Notes: generated by a model not told the origin, from the sequence alone. Counted from the first letter of the stretch, positions 7,029 to 14,790 are shown. The stretch is 19,010 nucleotides of DNA from an uncultured Eubacteriales bacterium (GCA_900550165.1 URQY01000035.1:1-19010), one strand, 5' to 3'. Translations and numbers: made by a program.

Positions 7029-7915
7029 TCGATGACACCTCCCGCCCGTTTGATGGATTCGATCAGGCAGCGCTTGGCCATTTCGACCGCAATGTGCTCG
7101 CGGAACGCTTTGGAGGCGCGCCAGCTGTCGCGTGCGTGGATATCGTTGAGCACAGCGAGCGAAAACTCTTCCGCCGTCGCAAGTGTCAAGGGCTTATCCT
7201 TGGCAGCTTGCTCCGCGCTCGGGCAGCGCATCGGCACGGGACCTGCGACGCCGTAGGCGATGCGGGCGCGCGCGATGGTCTTCTTGTCTGGTGCCAATCG
7301 CACGTTCACGCTGCACCCGAGCGTCGCAATGTCCATCGCGTTTCGCATGGCATATTTGATGTAGTGGCCGCAGCAGTTTTCATAGCTCGCCTTCGGAATG
7401 AGGATGGCAGTCTGGATCTCGCCTTCCTCTGCGCGGATGTCGACCTGTCCTGCCCGGATGTAAAAATCCTTGATGGGCAGGCGGCGGATGCCGCTTCTTC
7501 CCGTCAGTTCAACGATGGCCTCCCACGCGTGCAGCGTGGAGGCGGAGTCCGCGCTCGTTACGCCGTTGCAGGTGTTGCCGCCGATGGTGCCGATGTTTCG
7601 GATCTGCGGGCCGCCGACCATATCGACCGCCTCGCCGAGCACGTTGATGTACTTCCGGATGATGGGGTCGCGCGTGATGTGCGAGAAACTCGAAAGCGAG
7701 CCGATGCGGATGTTCTCCTCCTCGTCGATGCTCACGCCGCGCAGCTCGTCGAGGCCGTAGATCGAGATCAGCTCTTTTCCGGCGCGCTTGCCCTCGCGCA
7801 TCTGCACGAGCACGTCACTGCCGCCGGCGATGATCTGCGCCTCGGGATGCTCCAAGCGGAGGGCGACGGCGTTTTCAACGCTTGCCGCCTCGTAGAGCGC
7901 TTTCATATCATACAT
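7025..7915 (-). CDS. xdhB: Xanthine dehydrogenase-type FAD-binding subunit
   Basis: This is the medium subunit, which binds FAD and delivers electrons to the final acceptor (NAD or another). The 296-residue product has the FAD_binding_5 fold, with IIAGGSDVLVQM (about 28-39) and GGPQIRNIGTIGGNTCNG (about 101-118), the two flavin diphosphate loops. The CO dehydrogenase flavoprotein C-terminal domain occupies about 175-285. The N-terminus MYDMKALYEAAS resembles E. coli XdhB. The ATG at 7915 lies 3 bases after the xdhA stop with AGGAGG inside the end of xdhA. No tyrosine- or cysteine-rich insert suggesting an additional cluster was noticed, unlike the 4-hydroxybenzoyl-CoA reductase flavoprotein. 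It is the only FAD subunit visible for the two hydroxylases in this window. Confidence 0.93.
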   Translation of the reverse strand: MYDMKALYEAASVENAVALRLEHPEAQIIAGGSDVLVQMREGKRAGKELISIYGLDELRGVSIDEEENIRIGSLSSFSHITRDPIIRKYINVLGEAVDMVGGPQIRNIGTIGGNTCNGVTSADSASTLHAWEAIVELTGRSGIRRLPIKDFYIRAGQVDIRAEEGEIQTAILIPKASYENCCGHYIKYAMRNAMDIATLGCSVNVRLAPDKKTIARARIAYGVAGPVPMRCPSAEQAAKDKPLTLATAEEFSLAVLNDIHARDSWRASKAFREHIAVEMAKRCLIESIKRAGGVIE

Positions 7916-7918
7916 GGC

Positions 7919-10231
7919 TCACTTTTCCTCCTTCCAGCTGTCGCGGATCAGTCCCGCACGGCTGAACTCGGCGTACAGGACGTGGGGCGTGATGGGAATG
8001 GTGTCGATGGCAACGCCGGTGGCGTTGTAGATGGCGTTTCGGATGGCGGGCGCGCCCGAGCAGGCGGGCGGTTCGCCGAGCGCCTTCGTGCCGAACGGCG
8101 ACGTCGGCTCCGGATTTTCGACAAACTGCGCCTCAAGGTGCGGATGATCCATGAAGGTCGAGAGCTTGTAGTCGAGCAGATTGTTGTTGAGAGGCCGCCC
8201 TGTCTTTTCGTCGAACAGCAGCTGCTCGCTCATGCCGAAGCCGATCGCCATGGACATACCACCGTGGACCTGCGCCTCGGCAAGGGCGGGGTTGATGAGA
8301 TTGCCGCAGTCGTGGACGTTGATGATGTCCTTGAGCGTGACCTTGCACATTGGGATATCGACCTCGACCTCGGCAAAGGTGCAGCCGAAGGAATAGGCAT
8401 TGTTGCGGATGGTGTAGGTCGACTCGGCGGTGATGTGCTCGGAGTCCGCGGCGTTGTACTGTGCCGTCATCGCAAGTTCCTTGAGCGACATGAGCACCGC
8501 GCTGTCGCCAATGCGGATGATGTTTCCGTCGACAATATCCATATTCGAAACTGCCTGACGGGTGAGCTTTGCCGCATAAGCTAAGATCTTCTCGCGCAGG
8601 AGCGCCGCCGTCTGGCGGATGGAAAAGCCCGCAACATAGGTCTGCCGGCTCGCGTAAGCGCCAAGACCCGTGGGCGTAATGTCGGTATCCTGACAGGAGA
8701 CAACGCGCACATCGCGGTAGCTCGCAAGGCCGATGGCCTCGGCGGTCATCTGCGCATAGGCCGTGTCCGCGCCCTGGCCGATCTCGGTCTCGCCGCACTG
8801 CATCGTCACCGTGCCGTCAAGGTTCAGCAGCATCCGGTTGGAGGACGTTTCCAGCGAGATGGGATAGACCGCCGTGTTGTACCAGAAGGCCGCCACGCCG
8901 ATGCCGCGGCGGATGGGGCCGGTGTCGCTTGCAAATTCCTTCACCTTGCGGTCGTAATCGATGTAGGCCTTGCCCTTTTCAAGGCAATCGCGGAAGGAAT
9001 CGTAGTAGTTCGTATTGCCCGAGAAGCCGTCGTGGAAGCCCTTGGGCATGATGTACTTCATGCGGTATTCGAGCGGCTCGATGCCAACGGCCTTCGCGCA
9101 CTCGTCGATGTTCGCATCGTCCGCGAACGAGGCCTGCGGCATACCGTAGCCGCGCATCGCGCCCGCGGCGGGACGGTTGGTATAGACGGTGTAGGCGTCG
9201 CCCTCAAAATTCTCGCAGGGGTAGATCTGTGGGAACGAGCCCATGGCTTTTGCGACGATCGAATGGCCGTGCGAGGCGTAAGCGCCCTGATTGGAGAAGC
9301 ACTCGACCTTGCGCGCGGCGATGGAGCCGTCCTTTCTGAGCCATGTGATAATGTGGAAGCGGATGGAGTGCCGCACGCGGTTCGAGACGAACGTTTCCTC
9401 GCGCGAGCAGTCGATGCGCACGAGCTTTCCGCCGACCTGCGTGGAGCACCACGCGCACAGCGGCTCATAGAGCGCGTCCTGCTTGTTGCCGAAGCCGCCG
9501 CCGATGTAGGGCTTGATGACACGGATATCCGCCCAGGGGCGTCCCAGCGCCTGACCGACGATGCGGCGGATGATGTGAGGGATCTGCGTGGAGGAAACGA
9601 CGACGATGCGGCTGTTTTCCTCGTAGGCGTAGCAGCCGTGGTTTTCAATGTGGCTGTGCTGCACGGTGGGGGTGTTGTACCAGCCCTCGACCTTAATGAG
9701 CCCCGGCTCTTTGATGGCCTCCTGATAGTTTCCCTTGCGGATATCCGTGTGCTTCAGGATATTCCCCGGGAAATTCTCGTGAATGAGCGGCGCGTCCTCT
9801 CCCATCGCCTTCTGCACGTCGAGCACGAAAGGAAGCTCCTCGTATTCGACCTTGAGCGCGCGCACGCCCTGCATGGCCGAGACCTCGTCCTCCGCGATGA
9901 CGACCGCAACGTCGTCGCCGTAGTAGCGCACGTGGCGGTTTAAGAGGTTGCGGTCGGCCACGTCCTGATGCCCCGGGTCCATCGACCAGGGGTGTCCCGC
10001 CGTCGGGAAGCAGTGCTCGGGCACATCGAAGCAGGTCAGCACCTTCACAACGCCGGGGATCTTCTCCGCCGCCGATTTATCGACCGACTTGACGAAGCCA
10101 TGGGCGATGGTGGAATGCTTGATGCGCGCGTACAGCGCGCCGGCGGGCATCCGATCCTCGTAGTATTTGGTGCGTCCGGTGACCTTGTCGAACGCATCGA
10201 CGCGGATCTCACTTTTTCCTACTTTGCTCAT
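7919..10231 (-). CDS. xdhA: Xanthine dehydrogenase-type molybdopterin-binding large subunit
   Basis: This is the catalytic subunit of a three-part molybdenum hydroxylase that hydroxylates purines or related heterocycles. The 770-residue protein has the aldehyde oxidase/xanthine dehydrogenase a/b hammerhead domain in the first ~130 residues, then the Mo-cofactor domain. Visible motifs are VSSTQ (Gln216), GGGFGNKQD (residues 244-252), AGAMRGYGMPQ (Arg360), GQGADTAYAQM, and GEPPACSGAPA with the expected catalytic Glu720. The position equal to bovine Glu802, after GGGFG-x-K, is Gln251. From memory, E. coli XdhA shows the same GNKQD form, so this may be a family trait rather than a lesion. The ATG at 10231 has AGGAGG 8 bases upstream. 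It is first in the xdhABC operon. The substrate could be xanthine, hypoxanthine or another azaheterocycle. Confidence 0.92.
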   Translation of the reverse strand: MSKVGKSEIRVDAFDKVTGRTKYYEDRMPAGALYARIKHSTIAHGFVKSVDKSAAEKIPGVVKVLTCFDVPEHCFPTAGHPWSMDPGHQDVADRNLLNRHVRYYGDDVAVVIAEDEVSAMQGVRALKVEYEELPFVLDVQKAMGEDAPLIHENFPGNILKHTDIRKGNYQEAIKEPGLIKVEGWYNTPTVQHSHIENHGCYAYEENSRIVVVSSTQIPHIIRRIVGQALGRPWADIRVIKPYIGGGFGNKQDALYEPLCAWCSTQVGGKLVRIDCSREETFVSNRVRHSIRFHIITWLRKDGSIAARKVECFSNQGAYASHGHSIVAKAMGSFPQIYPCENFEGDAYTVYTNRPAAGAMRGYGMPQASFADDANIDECAKAVGIEPLEYRMKYIMPKGFHDGFSGNTNYYDSFRDCLEKGKAYIDYDRKVKEFASDTGPIRRGIGVAAFWYNTAVYPISLETSSNRMLLNLDGTVTMQCGETEIGQGADTAYAQMTAEAIGLASYRDVRVVSCQDTDITPTGLGAYASRQTYVAGFSIRQTAALLREKILAYAAKLTRQAVSNMDIVDGNIIRIGDSAVLMSLKELAMTAQYNAADSEHITAESTYTIRNNAYSFGCTFAEVEVDIPMCKVTLKDIINVHDCGNLINPALAEAQVHGGMSMAIGFGMSEQLLFDEKTGRPLNNNLLDYKLSTFMDHPHLEAQFVENPEPTSPFGTKALGEPPACSGAPAIRNAIYNATGVAIDTIPITPHVLYAEFSRAGLIRDSWKEEK

Positions 10232-10295
10232 CTTGCTTACCTCCTATGGAAGAGCGCCGCCCTGCGTGGCGGACGCACAGCCTGCTTTACCTAAG

Positions 10296-10324
10296 ATTTT
10301 AGCACAACTTGCACAGTTTGTACA
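10296..10324 (-). promoter_or_regulatory. Candidate promoter of xdhABC
   Basis: On the minus strand there is TGTACA (-35, 10319-10324), a 17-base spacer and TAAAAT (-10, 10296-10301) preceded by TGC, an extended -10. The start would fall near 10289 with a leader of about 58 bases. The inverted repeat at 10307-10334 covers the -35 and most of the spacer, so the promoter is probably regulated. Confidence 0.5.
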
Positions 10325-10334
10325 GCTGTCAAGT
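10307..10334. repeat. Imperfect inverted repeat over the xdhA promoter (operator candidate)
   Basis: ACTTGCACAG (10307-10316) and CTGTCAAGT (10326-10334) are complementary apart from one extra C in the left arm. Between them lies TTTGTACAG, and the small palindrome ACAGCTGT covers 10322-10329. The repeat spans the -35 and spacer of the predicted xdhA promoter and sits about 36 bases before the mocA -35. This placement suits a dimeric regulator; no regulator gene is seen in the window. Confidence 0.45.
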
Positions 10335-10369
10335 CGCGCAATTTAGAGAAAACGCCATGTTTTTTCTGC

Positions 10370-10398
10370 TTGCTCCACTCTCTTTCCTTTGCTATAGT
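10370..10398 (+). promoter_or_regulatory. Candidate promoter of mocA
   Basis: TTGCTC (-35, 10370-10375), a 17-base spacer and TATAGT (-10, 10393-10398). The start would lie near 10405, about 28 bases before the mocA ATG. Only three -35 positions match, but five of six -10 positions do and the spacing is ideal. Confidence 0.5.
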
Positions 10399-10432
10399 GG
10401 AGAAAACAGACTGTCAGGAAGGGATGATCACG

Positions 10433-11023
10433 ATGCGGGAGGAACTGAGAGTCGGCTGCCTGCTCATGGCGGCCGGAAATGCCGAGCGCTTTGGCGAAAA
10501 TAAACTGCTCTGCGCGGCGGATGACGGAAGGACGCTCATCGGGCACGCGCTGGACGCCATCCCGCGGGAAAAATTCACACGTGTGCTCGTCGTCACGCAG
10601 TATGATGCGATCGTTGCCCTTGCAAGGGAGCGCGGCTTCGAAACGCTTCTGAACGAACACGCCGAGCGCGGCCAGAGCGAGACCATCCGCCTCGGCGTCG
10701 CGGAGCTGCAAGGAGGCTGCGATGCCATCTGCTTCATGGTGGCCGACCAGCCGCTGCTGCGATGCGAGACGCTCGCGCGCGAGGTCGATTTTTTTTCATC
10801 GCACCGCGAGCACATCGTAGCGCTCGGGCACAACGGCGCGCGCGGTAACCCCTGCCTCTTCCCTGCCCGCTTCTTTCCCGAGCTTCTTGCGCTCAAAGGG
10901 GACGTGGGCGGCAGCGCAGTCATCAAAAAGCATCCTGACGATCTGCTGCTCTTCGAAGCGCCGGAGGAAGAGATGCGCGACGTGGACACGAAAGAATCGC
11001 TCACCGCGCTTACAGGACGCTGA
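10433..11023 (+). CDS. mocA: MocA-like molybdenum cofactor cytidylyltransferase
   Basis: The 196-residue protein is a MobA/MocA-type nucleotidyltransferase. MocA joins CMP from CTP to molybdopterin, giving the cytosine dinucleotide cofactor used by xanthine dehydrogenase-family enzymes. The signature nucleotide-binding loop LMAAGNAERFGENK lies near residues 11-24. FMVADQPLL at about 101-109 carries the metal-binding Asp, and the G-x-x-GNP-x-LF motif (GARGNPCLF) and a GDVGGSAVIKK segment follow. I chose the ATG at 10433 because GAAGGG lies 9 bases upstream; an earlier ATG at 10424 would sit almost on the ribosome site. The gene is divergent from xdhA, and its 3' end overlaps the asparaginase gene by 14 bases, tail to tail. 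MocA rather than MobA (GTP-specific) is inferred from the two Mo hydroxylases beside it. Confidence 0.85.
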   Translation: MREELRVGCLLMAAGNAERFGENKLLCAADDGRTLIGHALDAIPREKFTRVLVVTQYDAIVALARERGFETLLNEHAERGQSETIRLGVAELQGGCDAICFMVADQPLLRCETLAREVDFFSSHREHIVALGHNGARGNPCLFPARFFPELLALKGDVGGSAVIKKHPDDLLLFEAPEEEMRDVDTKESLTALTGR

Positions 11024-12020
11024 TCTCGCCGCGAAAGTCCTGCTCCATGCGCTGCTTGACAGTCTCCTTATCGCAGCCGCAGGAGAAGAGATAGTAGAGC
11101 TTGGCAACGGCAGCCTCGGTCGTCATGTCAAGACCGCTGACCGCACCCGCTTTTTTAAGAGCGCTGGAGGTCTCGTAAGCGCCGAGCGACACCGCACCCT
11201 GCGGGCACTGGGAGCAGACCGTGAGCACCGTGCCGTTCTGGAAGGCCTTGCGGATAATGGGCAGCAGCGCATCCCCGTCGCCGGGAATGTTGCCCGCGCC
11301 AAAGGTCTCGATGACGATGCCGCGCAGCTTTTCGGTCATGATGGACTCAAAAAGCGAAAACTGGATACCGGGAAAGACCTTGATGACCCCGATGGGGACG
11401 TTGTCAAGCTTTTGCAGTCTGAGCCCGCCTTTCTGCCTCGGCAGAAGGGCGGCTTCGTTATATTTGATGGAAATGCCCGCCTCGGCAAGGCTCGGGTAGT
11501 TGGGCGAAACGAAAGCGATCAACCCGTCGGCAGAGTATTTTGTCGCGCGGTTGCCGCGCAGGAGCTTTCCGCCGAAGTACAGGCACACCTCACGCACGAC
11601 GCCCTCCCCCGCAATGAGCAGCGCGGTGATGAGGTTGTCGCGCCCGTCGCTGCGAATTTCGCATAAAGGGATCTGCGAGCCCGTGAGCACCACAGGCTTA
11701 TCGAGTCCTCCGAGCATGAACGACAGCGCCGAGGCAGTGTAGGCCATGGTATCGGTGCCGTGGAGAACGACGAAGCCGTCGTAATCGTTGTATTTCTGCG
11801 CGATCAGCGCCGCGATGCAGTTCCACTCGCGCACCGTCATGTTGGACGAATCCAGCAGCGGTGAAAGCTCGAGAAAATCCCACGCGGGCATCTCCTCCGA
11901 ATGCAGGTCGGAGATACCGTCAAGCGCGGCGCGGAAATAGCCCGCGCGCGGCGCGTAGCCGTTTTCCGTGCGCGTCATGCCGATGGTCCCGCCGGTATAG
12001 ATGATGAGAACTTTGGTCAT
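11010..12020 (-). CDS. Asparaginase-family amidohydrolase
   Basis: The 336-residue protein has both asparaginase active-site motifs. IIYTGGTIGM near residues 6-15 carries the nucleophile Thr12, and VVLHGTDTMAYTASAL from residue 84 carries Thr89 and Asp90. VVLTGSQIPLCEIRSDGRDN provides the usual downstream region with the catalytic-lysine zone. The C-terminal domain contains IVIETFGAGNIP, typical of the type I family. No signal peptide is seen, so it is probably cytoplasmic. The expected reaction is L-asparagine to aspartate plus ammonia. The ATG at 12020 has GGAGAGG just upstream and follows the fused xanthine dehydrogenase stop by 18 bases, so the two are very likely co-transcribed. That placement leaves open a role in releasing ammonia from another amide. 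No terminator is visible after its stop, which lies inside mocA. Confidence 0.88.
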   Translation of the reverse strand: MTKVLIIYTGGTIGMTRTENGYAPRAGYFRAALDGISDLHSEEMPAWDFLELSPLLDSSNMTVREWNCIAALIAQKYNDYDGFVVLHGTDTMAYTASALSFMLGGLDKPVVLTGSQIPLCEIRSDGRDNLITALLIAGEGVVREVCLYFGGKLLRGNRATKYSADGLIAFVSPNYPSLAEAGISIKYNEAALLPRQKGGLRLQKLDNVPIGVIKVFPGIQFSLFESIMTEKLRGIVIETFGAGNIPGDGDALLPIIRKAFQNGTVLTVCSQCPQGAVSLGAYETSSALKKAGAVSGLDMTTEAAVAKLYYLFSCGCDKETVKQRMEQDFRGEISVL

Positions 12021-12038
12021 GGTCCTCTCCTGCACGTG

Positions 12039-14612
12039 TTACTTTTTATACGGCGTGTGGTCAAGCGGCAGGCTGCGGCGGCGCTCGCCGTCATAGCGAT
12101 AATAGGCCTGCGCGATGGCCGGCGCCGTGGGGATGGATGTGATCTCGCCGATGCCGATGGCGCCGTTGGCGAGGTTGAGCCCCGGCTTGTCGATGACGAT
12201 GGCCTTGATCTCGGGGATCTGGTTGGCGCGGAAGAGACCGAGCATACCGTACTTTGCCGTCGGCTTGCCGTGGTCAAGCGGGTACTTTTCCGTCAGCGCA
12301 TAGCCCATGCTCATCACAACGCCGCCCTCGATCTGCCCCTCGCAGGAGAGCGGATTGATGGCCTTGCCGACGTCGTGCGCGGCGACCATCTTTTTGATAA
12401 GGCCCGTTTCCTTGTCCACAACGCACATCTGCGTCGCATAGCCGTAGGCCACATGGCTCACGGGGTTGGGAACGCTTGAGCCGAGCGGATTCGTCTTGGC
12501 GTAGTATTCGCCGTAAAATTCCTGCCCGATGAGCTGCTCGAGCGTGCGGTATTCCATCGCGTCGCGCAGCAGCAGGCACGCGCGGCGGCAGGCCTCGCCG
12601 GTGACGAGCGTCTGGCGCGAGCCGGAGGTATCGCCGCTGTCGGGCGTTGTGAGCGTGCTGTTGCCGTCGTAGACCACATCCCCGCGCTTGAGCTTCGCGT
12701 TTGTCACGACGATCTGCACCAGCACCGTGCCGAGTCCCTGCCCGATGCAGGACGCGCCCGCACGGATATGGACCTTGCCGTCCTCGCCGATGACGAGCTT
12801 GCAGCGCCCGTAGTCGGGAAGGCCGACGCCGACGCCCGCGTTCTTCATCGCGCAGGCAAGGCCGACGGGATCTCCGTTCTTCTCGGCTTCGTCAAAGTAG
12901 GGCTTGATGGCCTCGAGCGTTTCGACAAGGCCCGTCTCGGGCCCGACGATCTGGCCGTTCGGCAGCACCTCGCCGGGGCGGATAGCATTGCGGTAGCGGA
13001 TCTCCCACGGGGAGATGCCGACAAGGTCGGCCATCTCGTTCAGGAGCGTCTCGGTCGCAAAGCAGGTCTGCGTCACACCGAAGCCGCGGAACGCGCCCGC
13101 GGGCGGATTATTCGTATAATAGGCATGACCCTCGATCTCAAAGTTTTCGTAGTGGTAGGGACCCGCCGCGTGCGTGCAGGCGCGCTCGAGCACCGGGCCG
13201 CCGAGGGAGGCAAAGCCGCCGGTATCGGACACGACGCTCGCCTTCACGCCCTGAATGATGCCGTTTTCGTCGCAGCCCATCGTGAAGTCCATCCACATCG
13301 GATGGCGCTTGGGATGCACCAAAATGGATTCCTGCCGTGAGAGCTTCACCTTCACCGGCACGCGTGCAAGATACGCGATGAGCGCCGCGTGATGCTGCAC
13401 GGACATATCCTCTTTTCCGCCGAAGCCGCCGCCGACGAGCATATTTTCGACCTGACAGTGGGCAAAGTCGACGCCGAGCATCGCCGCGCACTCGTGCTGG
13501 GTGGTGTGCGCGCTCTGGTCGGTGGTGAGAAGCTTCACGCCGCCGTTGTCAAGCGGAATTGCTACACAGCACTCGGGCTCTAAAAAGGCGTGCTCCGTCC
13601 ACGGGGTCTCAAACTTTTCGTGTAAAACGTATTTGGAATGTTTGATGGCCTCGTCCGCGTTGCCGCGGGAAACGTGGCGGTGGGCCTGCAAATTGCCGCG
13701 GTTGCCCATGATGACCTCGGGCGCGCCGGGGGCCGCTGCCTCCTCGGGGCTGAAGACCGCCGGAAGCTCCTCGTAAACGACCTGCACGAGCTTTTTTGCC
13801 TGCTCGAGCGTTTCCGGGTCGCGCGCGCAGACGAGCGCCACCGCGTCGCCGAGATACTGCGTGATCTCGCCCTCGCCGACGAGCGTGGGCTGGTCCTTCT
13901 GGATGTGGCCGACGTTCTGCTGGCCCGGAATGTCCTTTGCCGTCAGCACACAGACGACGCCGGGCAGCTCTTCGGCCTCCTTTGTGCGGATATAAAGCAC
14001 ACGGGCGCGCGGATACCGGCTGCGCACCGCGCCGCCGTAGCACATTCCGTCGACATAGACGTCGTCGGGATACTTGCCGTAGCCCTGCACCTTTTCGGCA
14101 ACGTCGATGCGGTGCACGCGCTGACCGACCTGAAAGCTTTCTTCCTTTCGGGGGATCTTTCCCTCGCGGAATATCTTCGCCGCAAGGAGTATCCCGTCGA
14201 TGATCTTGACATAGCCTGTGCAGCGGCAGATATTGTTGCGAATGGCGAAGGCGGCCTCCTCGCGCGTGGGGCTTGGATTCTGGTCGAGAAGACCCTTGGC
14301 CGAAATGACCATGCCGGGGATGCAGAAGCCACACTGGACCGCGCCCGCCTCGCCGAAGGCATAGGTGTAGACTTCCTTTTCAAAGTCGGAAAGGCCCTCG
14401 ACGGTGACGATGGTCTTGCCCTCCAGCTTGTCCGTCTGCGGGATGCAGGCCTTCGTCGGCTTGCCGTCGATGAGCACGTGGCACGTGCCGCACGCGCCCT
14501 CGCTGCAGCCGTCCTTCACGCTCGTCAGATGCAGCTCATCGCGCAGAAAGCGAATGAGCTTCTGGTTTTTCTCCGCCGTGACCGGCTTTCCGTTGACAAC
14601 GAACTCTGCCAT
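12039..14612 (-). CDS. Fused iron-sulfur/molybdopterin xanthine dehydrogenase (selenium-dependent-type family)
   Basis: One 857-residue chain combines two subunits that are separate in XdhABC. Residues 1-150 hold the two 2Fe-2S domains, with Cys36, Cys41, Cys44, Cys56 (GCSEGACGTC) and Cys94, Cys97, Cys129, Cys131 (CGFCIPG, ICRCTGY). The hammerhead and Mo-cofactor domains follow from about 165. Motifs are TTDQSAHTTQ, GGGFGGKED with Glu401 at the bovine Glu802 position, AGAFRGFG with Arg509 (bovine Arg880), GASCIGQGLGT, and GIGEI with the likely catalytic Glu823. There is no FAD domain. The fused layout recalls E. coli XdhD and the selenium-dependent xanthine dehydrogenases of clostridia and enterococci; selenium use is inference. 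No in-frame TGA is present. I chose the ATG at 14612 (AGAGGTG 5 bases upstream, MAEFVVNG family start); longer starts at 14633 or 14639 are possible. Confidence 0.88.
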   Translation of the reverse strand: MAEFVVNGKPVTAEKNQKLIRFLRDELHLTSVKDGCSEGACGTCHVLIDGKPTKACIPQTDKLEGKTIVTVEGLSDFEKEVYTYAFGEAGAVQCGFCIPGMVISAKGLLDQNPSPTREEAAFAIRNNICRCTGYVKIIDGILLAAKIFREGKIPRKEESFQVGQRVHRIDVAEKVQGYGKYPDDVYVDGMCYGGAVRSRYPRARVLYIRTKEAEELPGVVCVLTAKDIPGQQNVGHIQKDQPTLVGEGEITQYLGDAVALVCARDPETLEQAKKLVQVVYEELPAVFSPEEAAAPGAPEVIMGNRGNLQAHRHVSRGNADEAIKHSKYVLHEKFETPWTEHAFLEPECCVAIPLDNGGVKLLTTDQSAHTTQHECAAMLGVDFAHCQVENMLVGGGFGGKEDMSVQHHAALIAYLARVPVKVKLSRQESILVHPKRHPMWMDFTMGCDENGIIQGVKASVVSDTGGFASLGGPVLERACTHAAGPYHYENFEIEGHAYYTNNPPAGAFRGFGVTQTCFATETLLNEMADLVGISPWEIRYRNAIRPGEVLPNGQIVGPETGLVETLEAIKPYFDEAEKNGDPVGLACAMKNAGVGVGLPDYGRCKLVIGEDGKVHIRAGASCIGQGLGTVLVQIVVTNAKLKRGDVVYDGNSTLTTPDSGDTSGSRQTLVTGEACRRACLLLRDAMEYRTLEQLIGQEFYGEYYAKTNPLGSSVPNPVSHVAYGYATQMCVVDKETGLIKKMVAAHDVGKAINPLSCEGQIEGGVVMSMGYALTEKYPLDHGKPTAKYGMLGLFRANQIPEIKAIVIDKPGLNLANGAIGIGEITSIPTAPAIAQAYYRYDGERRRSLPLDHTPYKK

Positions 14613-14675
14613 CTCCGCACCTCTGTCGATCATAGTCACAATAATGACAATTATTTTGGTCTCCTAACTAATTTT

Positions 14676-14704
14676 ATTGTACTACAAGCACAAGCAAGAT
14701 GCAA
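14676..14704 (-). promoter_or_regulatory. Candidate promoter of the fused xdh-asparaginase operon, with palindrome
   Basis: On the minus strand there is TTGCAT (-35, 14699-14704), a 17-base spacer and TACAAT (-10, 14676-14681), giving a start near 14669 and a leader of about 57 bases. An exact palindrome TTGTA-C-TACAA (14677-14687) overlaps the -10. The rest of 14613-14760 is AT-rich with a small AATAAT/ATTATT repeat (14640-14655) and no gene. An alternative -10 (TATAAT) lies further upstream near 14712, so the call is tentative. Confidence 0.35.
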
Positions 14705-14761
14705 CACAAATTATAAATCCCGATATTCTATTTTGAAAATCACGCTTTTTCCCATCAAAGC

Positions 14762-14790
14762 TTGACAAATTTCGGTGTTCGCGCTAAGAT
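14762..14790 (+). promoter_or_regulatory. Promoter of the thiT unit
   Basis: Perfect TTGACA (14762-14767), a 17-base spacer and TAAGAT (14785-14790). The predicted start near 14797 falls exactly at the beginning of the TPP aptamer, which strengthens the call. Confidence 0.75.

Noticed and set aside
7094..8584. Open frame of nearly 500 codons on the plus strand opposite xdhB and xdhA
   Set aside because: It has no recognisable domain, is rich in Asp, Val, Arg and His as expected for the reverse of GC-rich coding DNA, and crosses two secure genes.
10296..10332. TTGACA (minus strand, 10327-10332) as the -35 of xdhA
   Set aside because: The distance to the TAAAAT -10 is 25 bases, too long for a normal promoter; TGTACA gives a 17-base spacer.
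12039..14612. Selenocysteine in the fused xanthine dehydrogenase
   Set aside because: No in-frame TGA occurs in the gene and enzymes of this type use a labile selenium ligand, so sequence cannot show selenium use; the label rests on fusion layout only.
6534..14612. Recently acquired genomic island
   Set aside because: No integrase, transposase, tRNA or flanking direct repeat was seen, and base composition looks like that of the neighbouring housekeeping genes.
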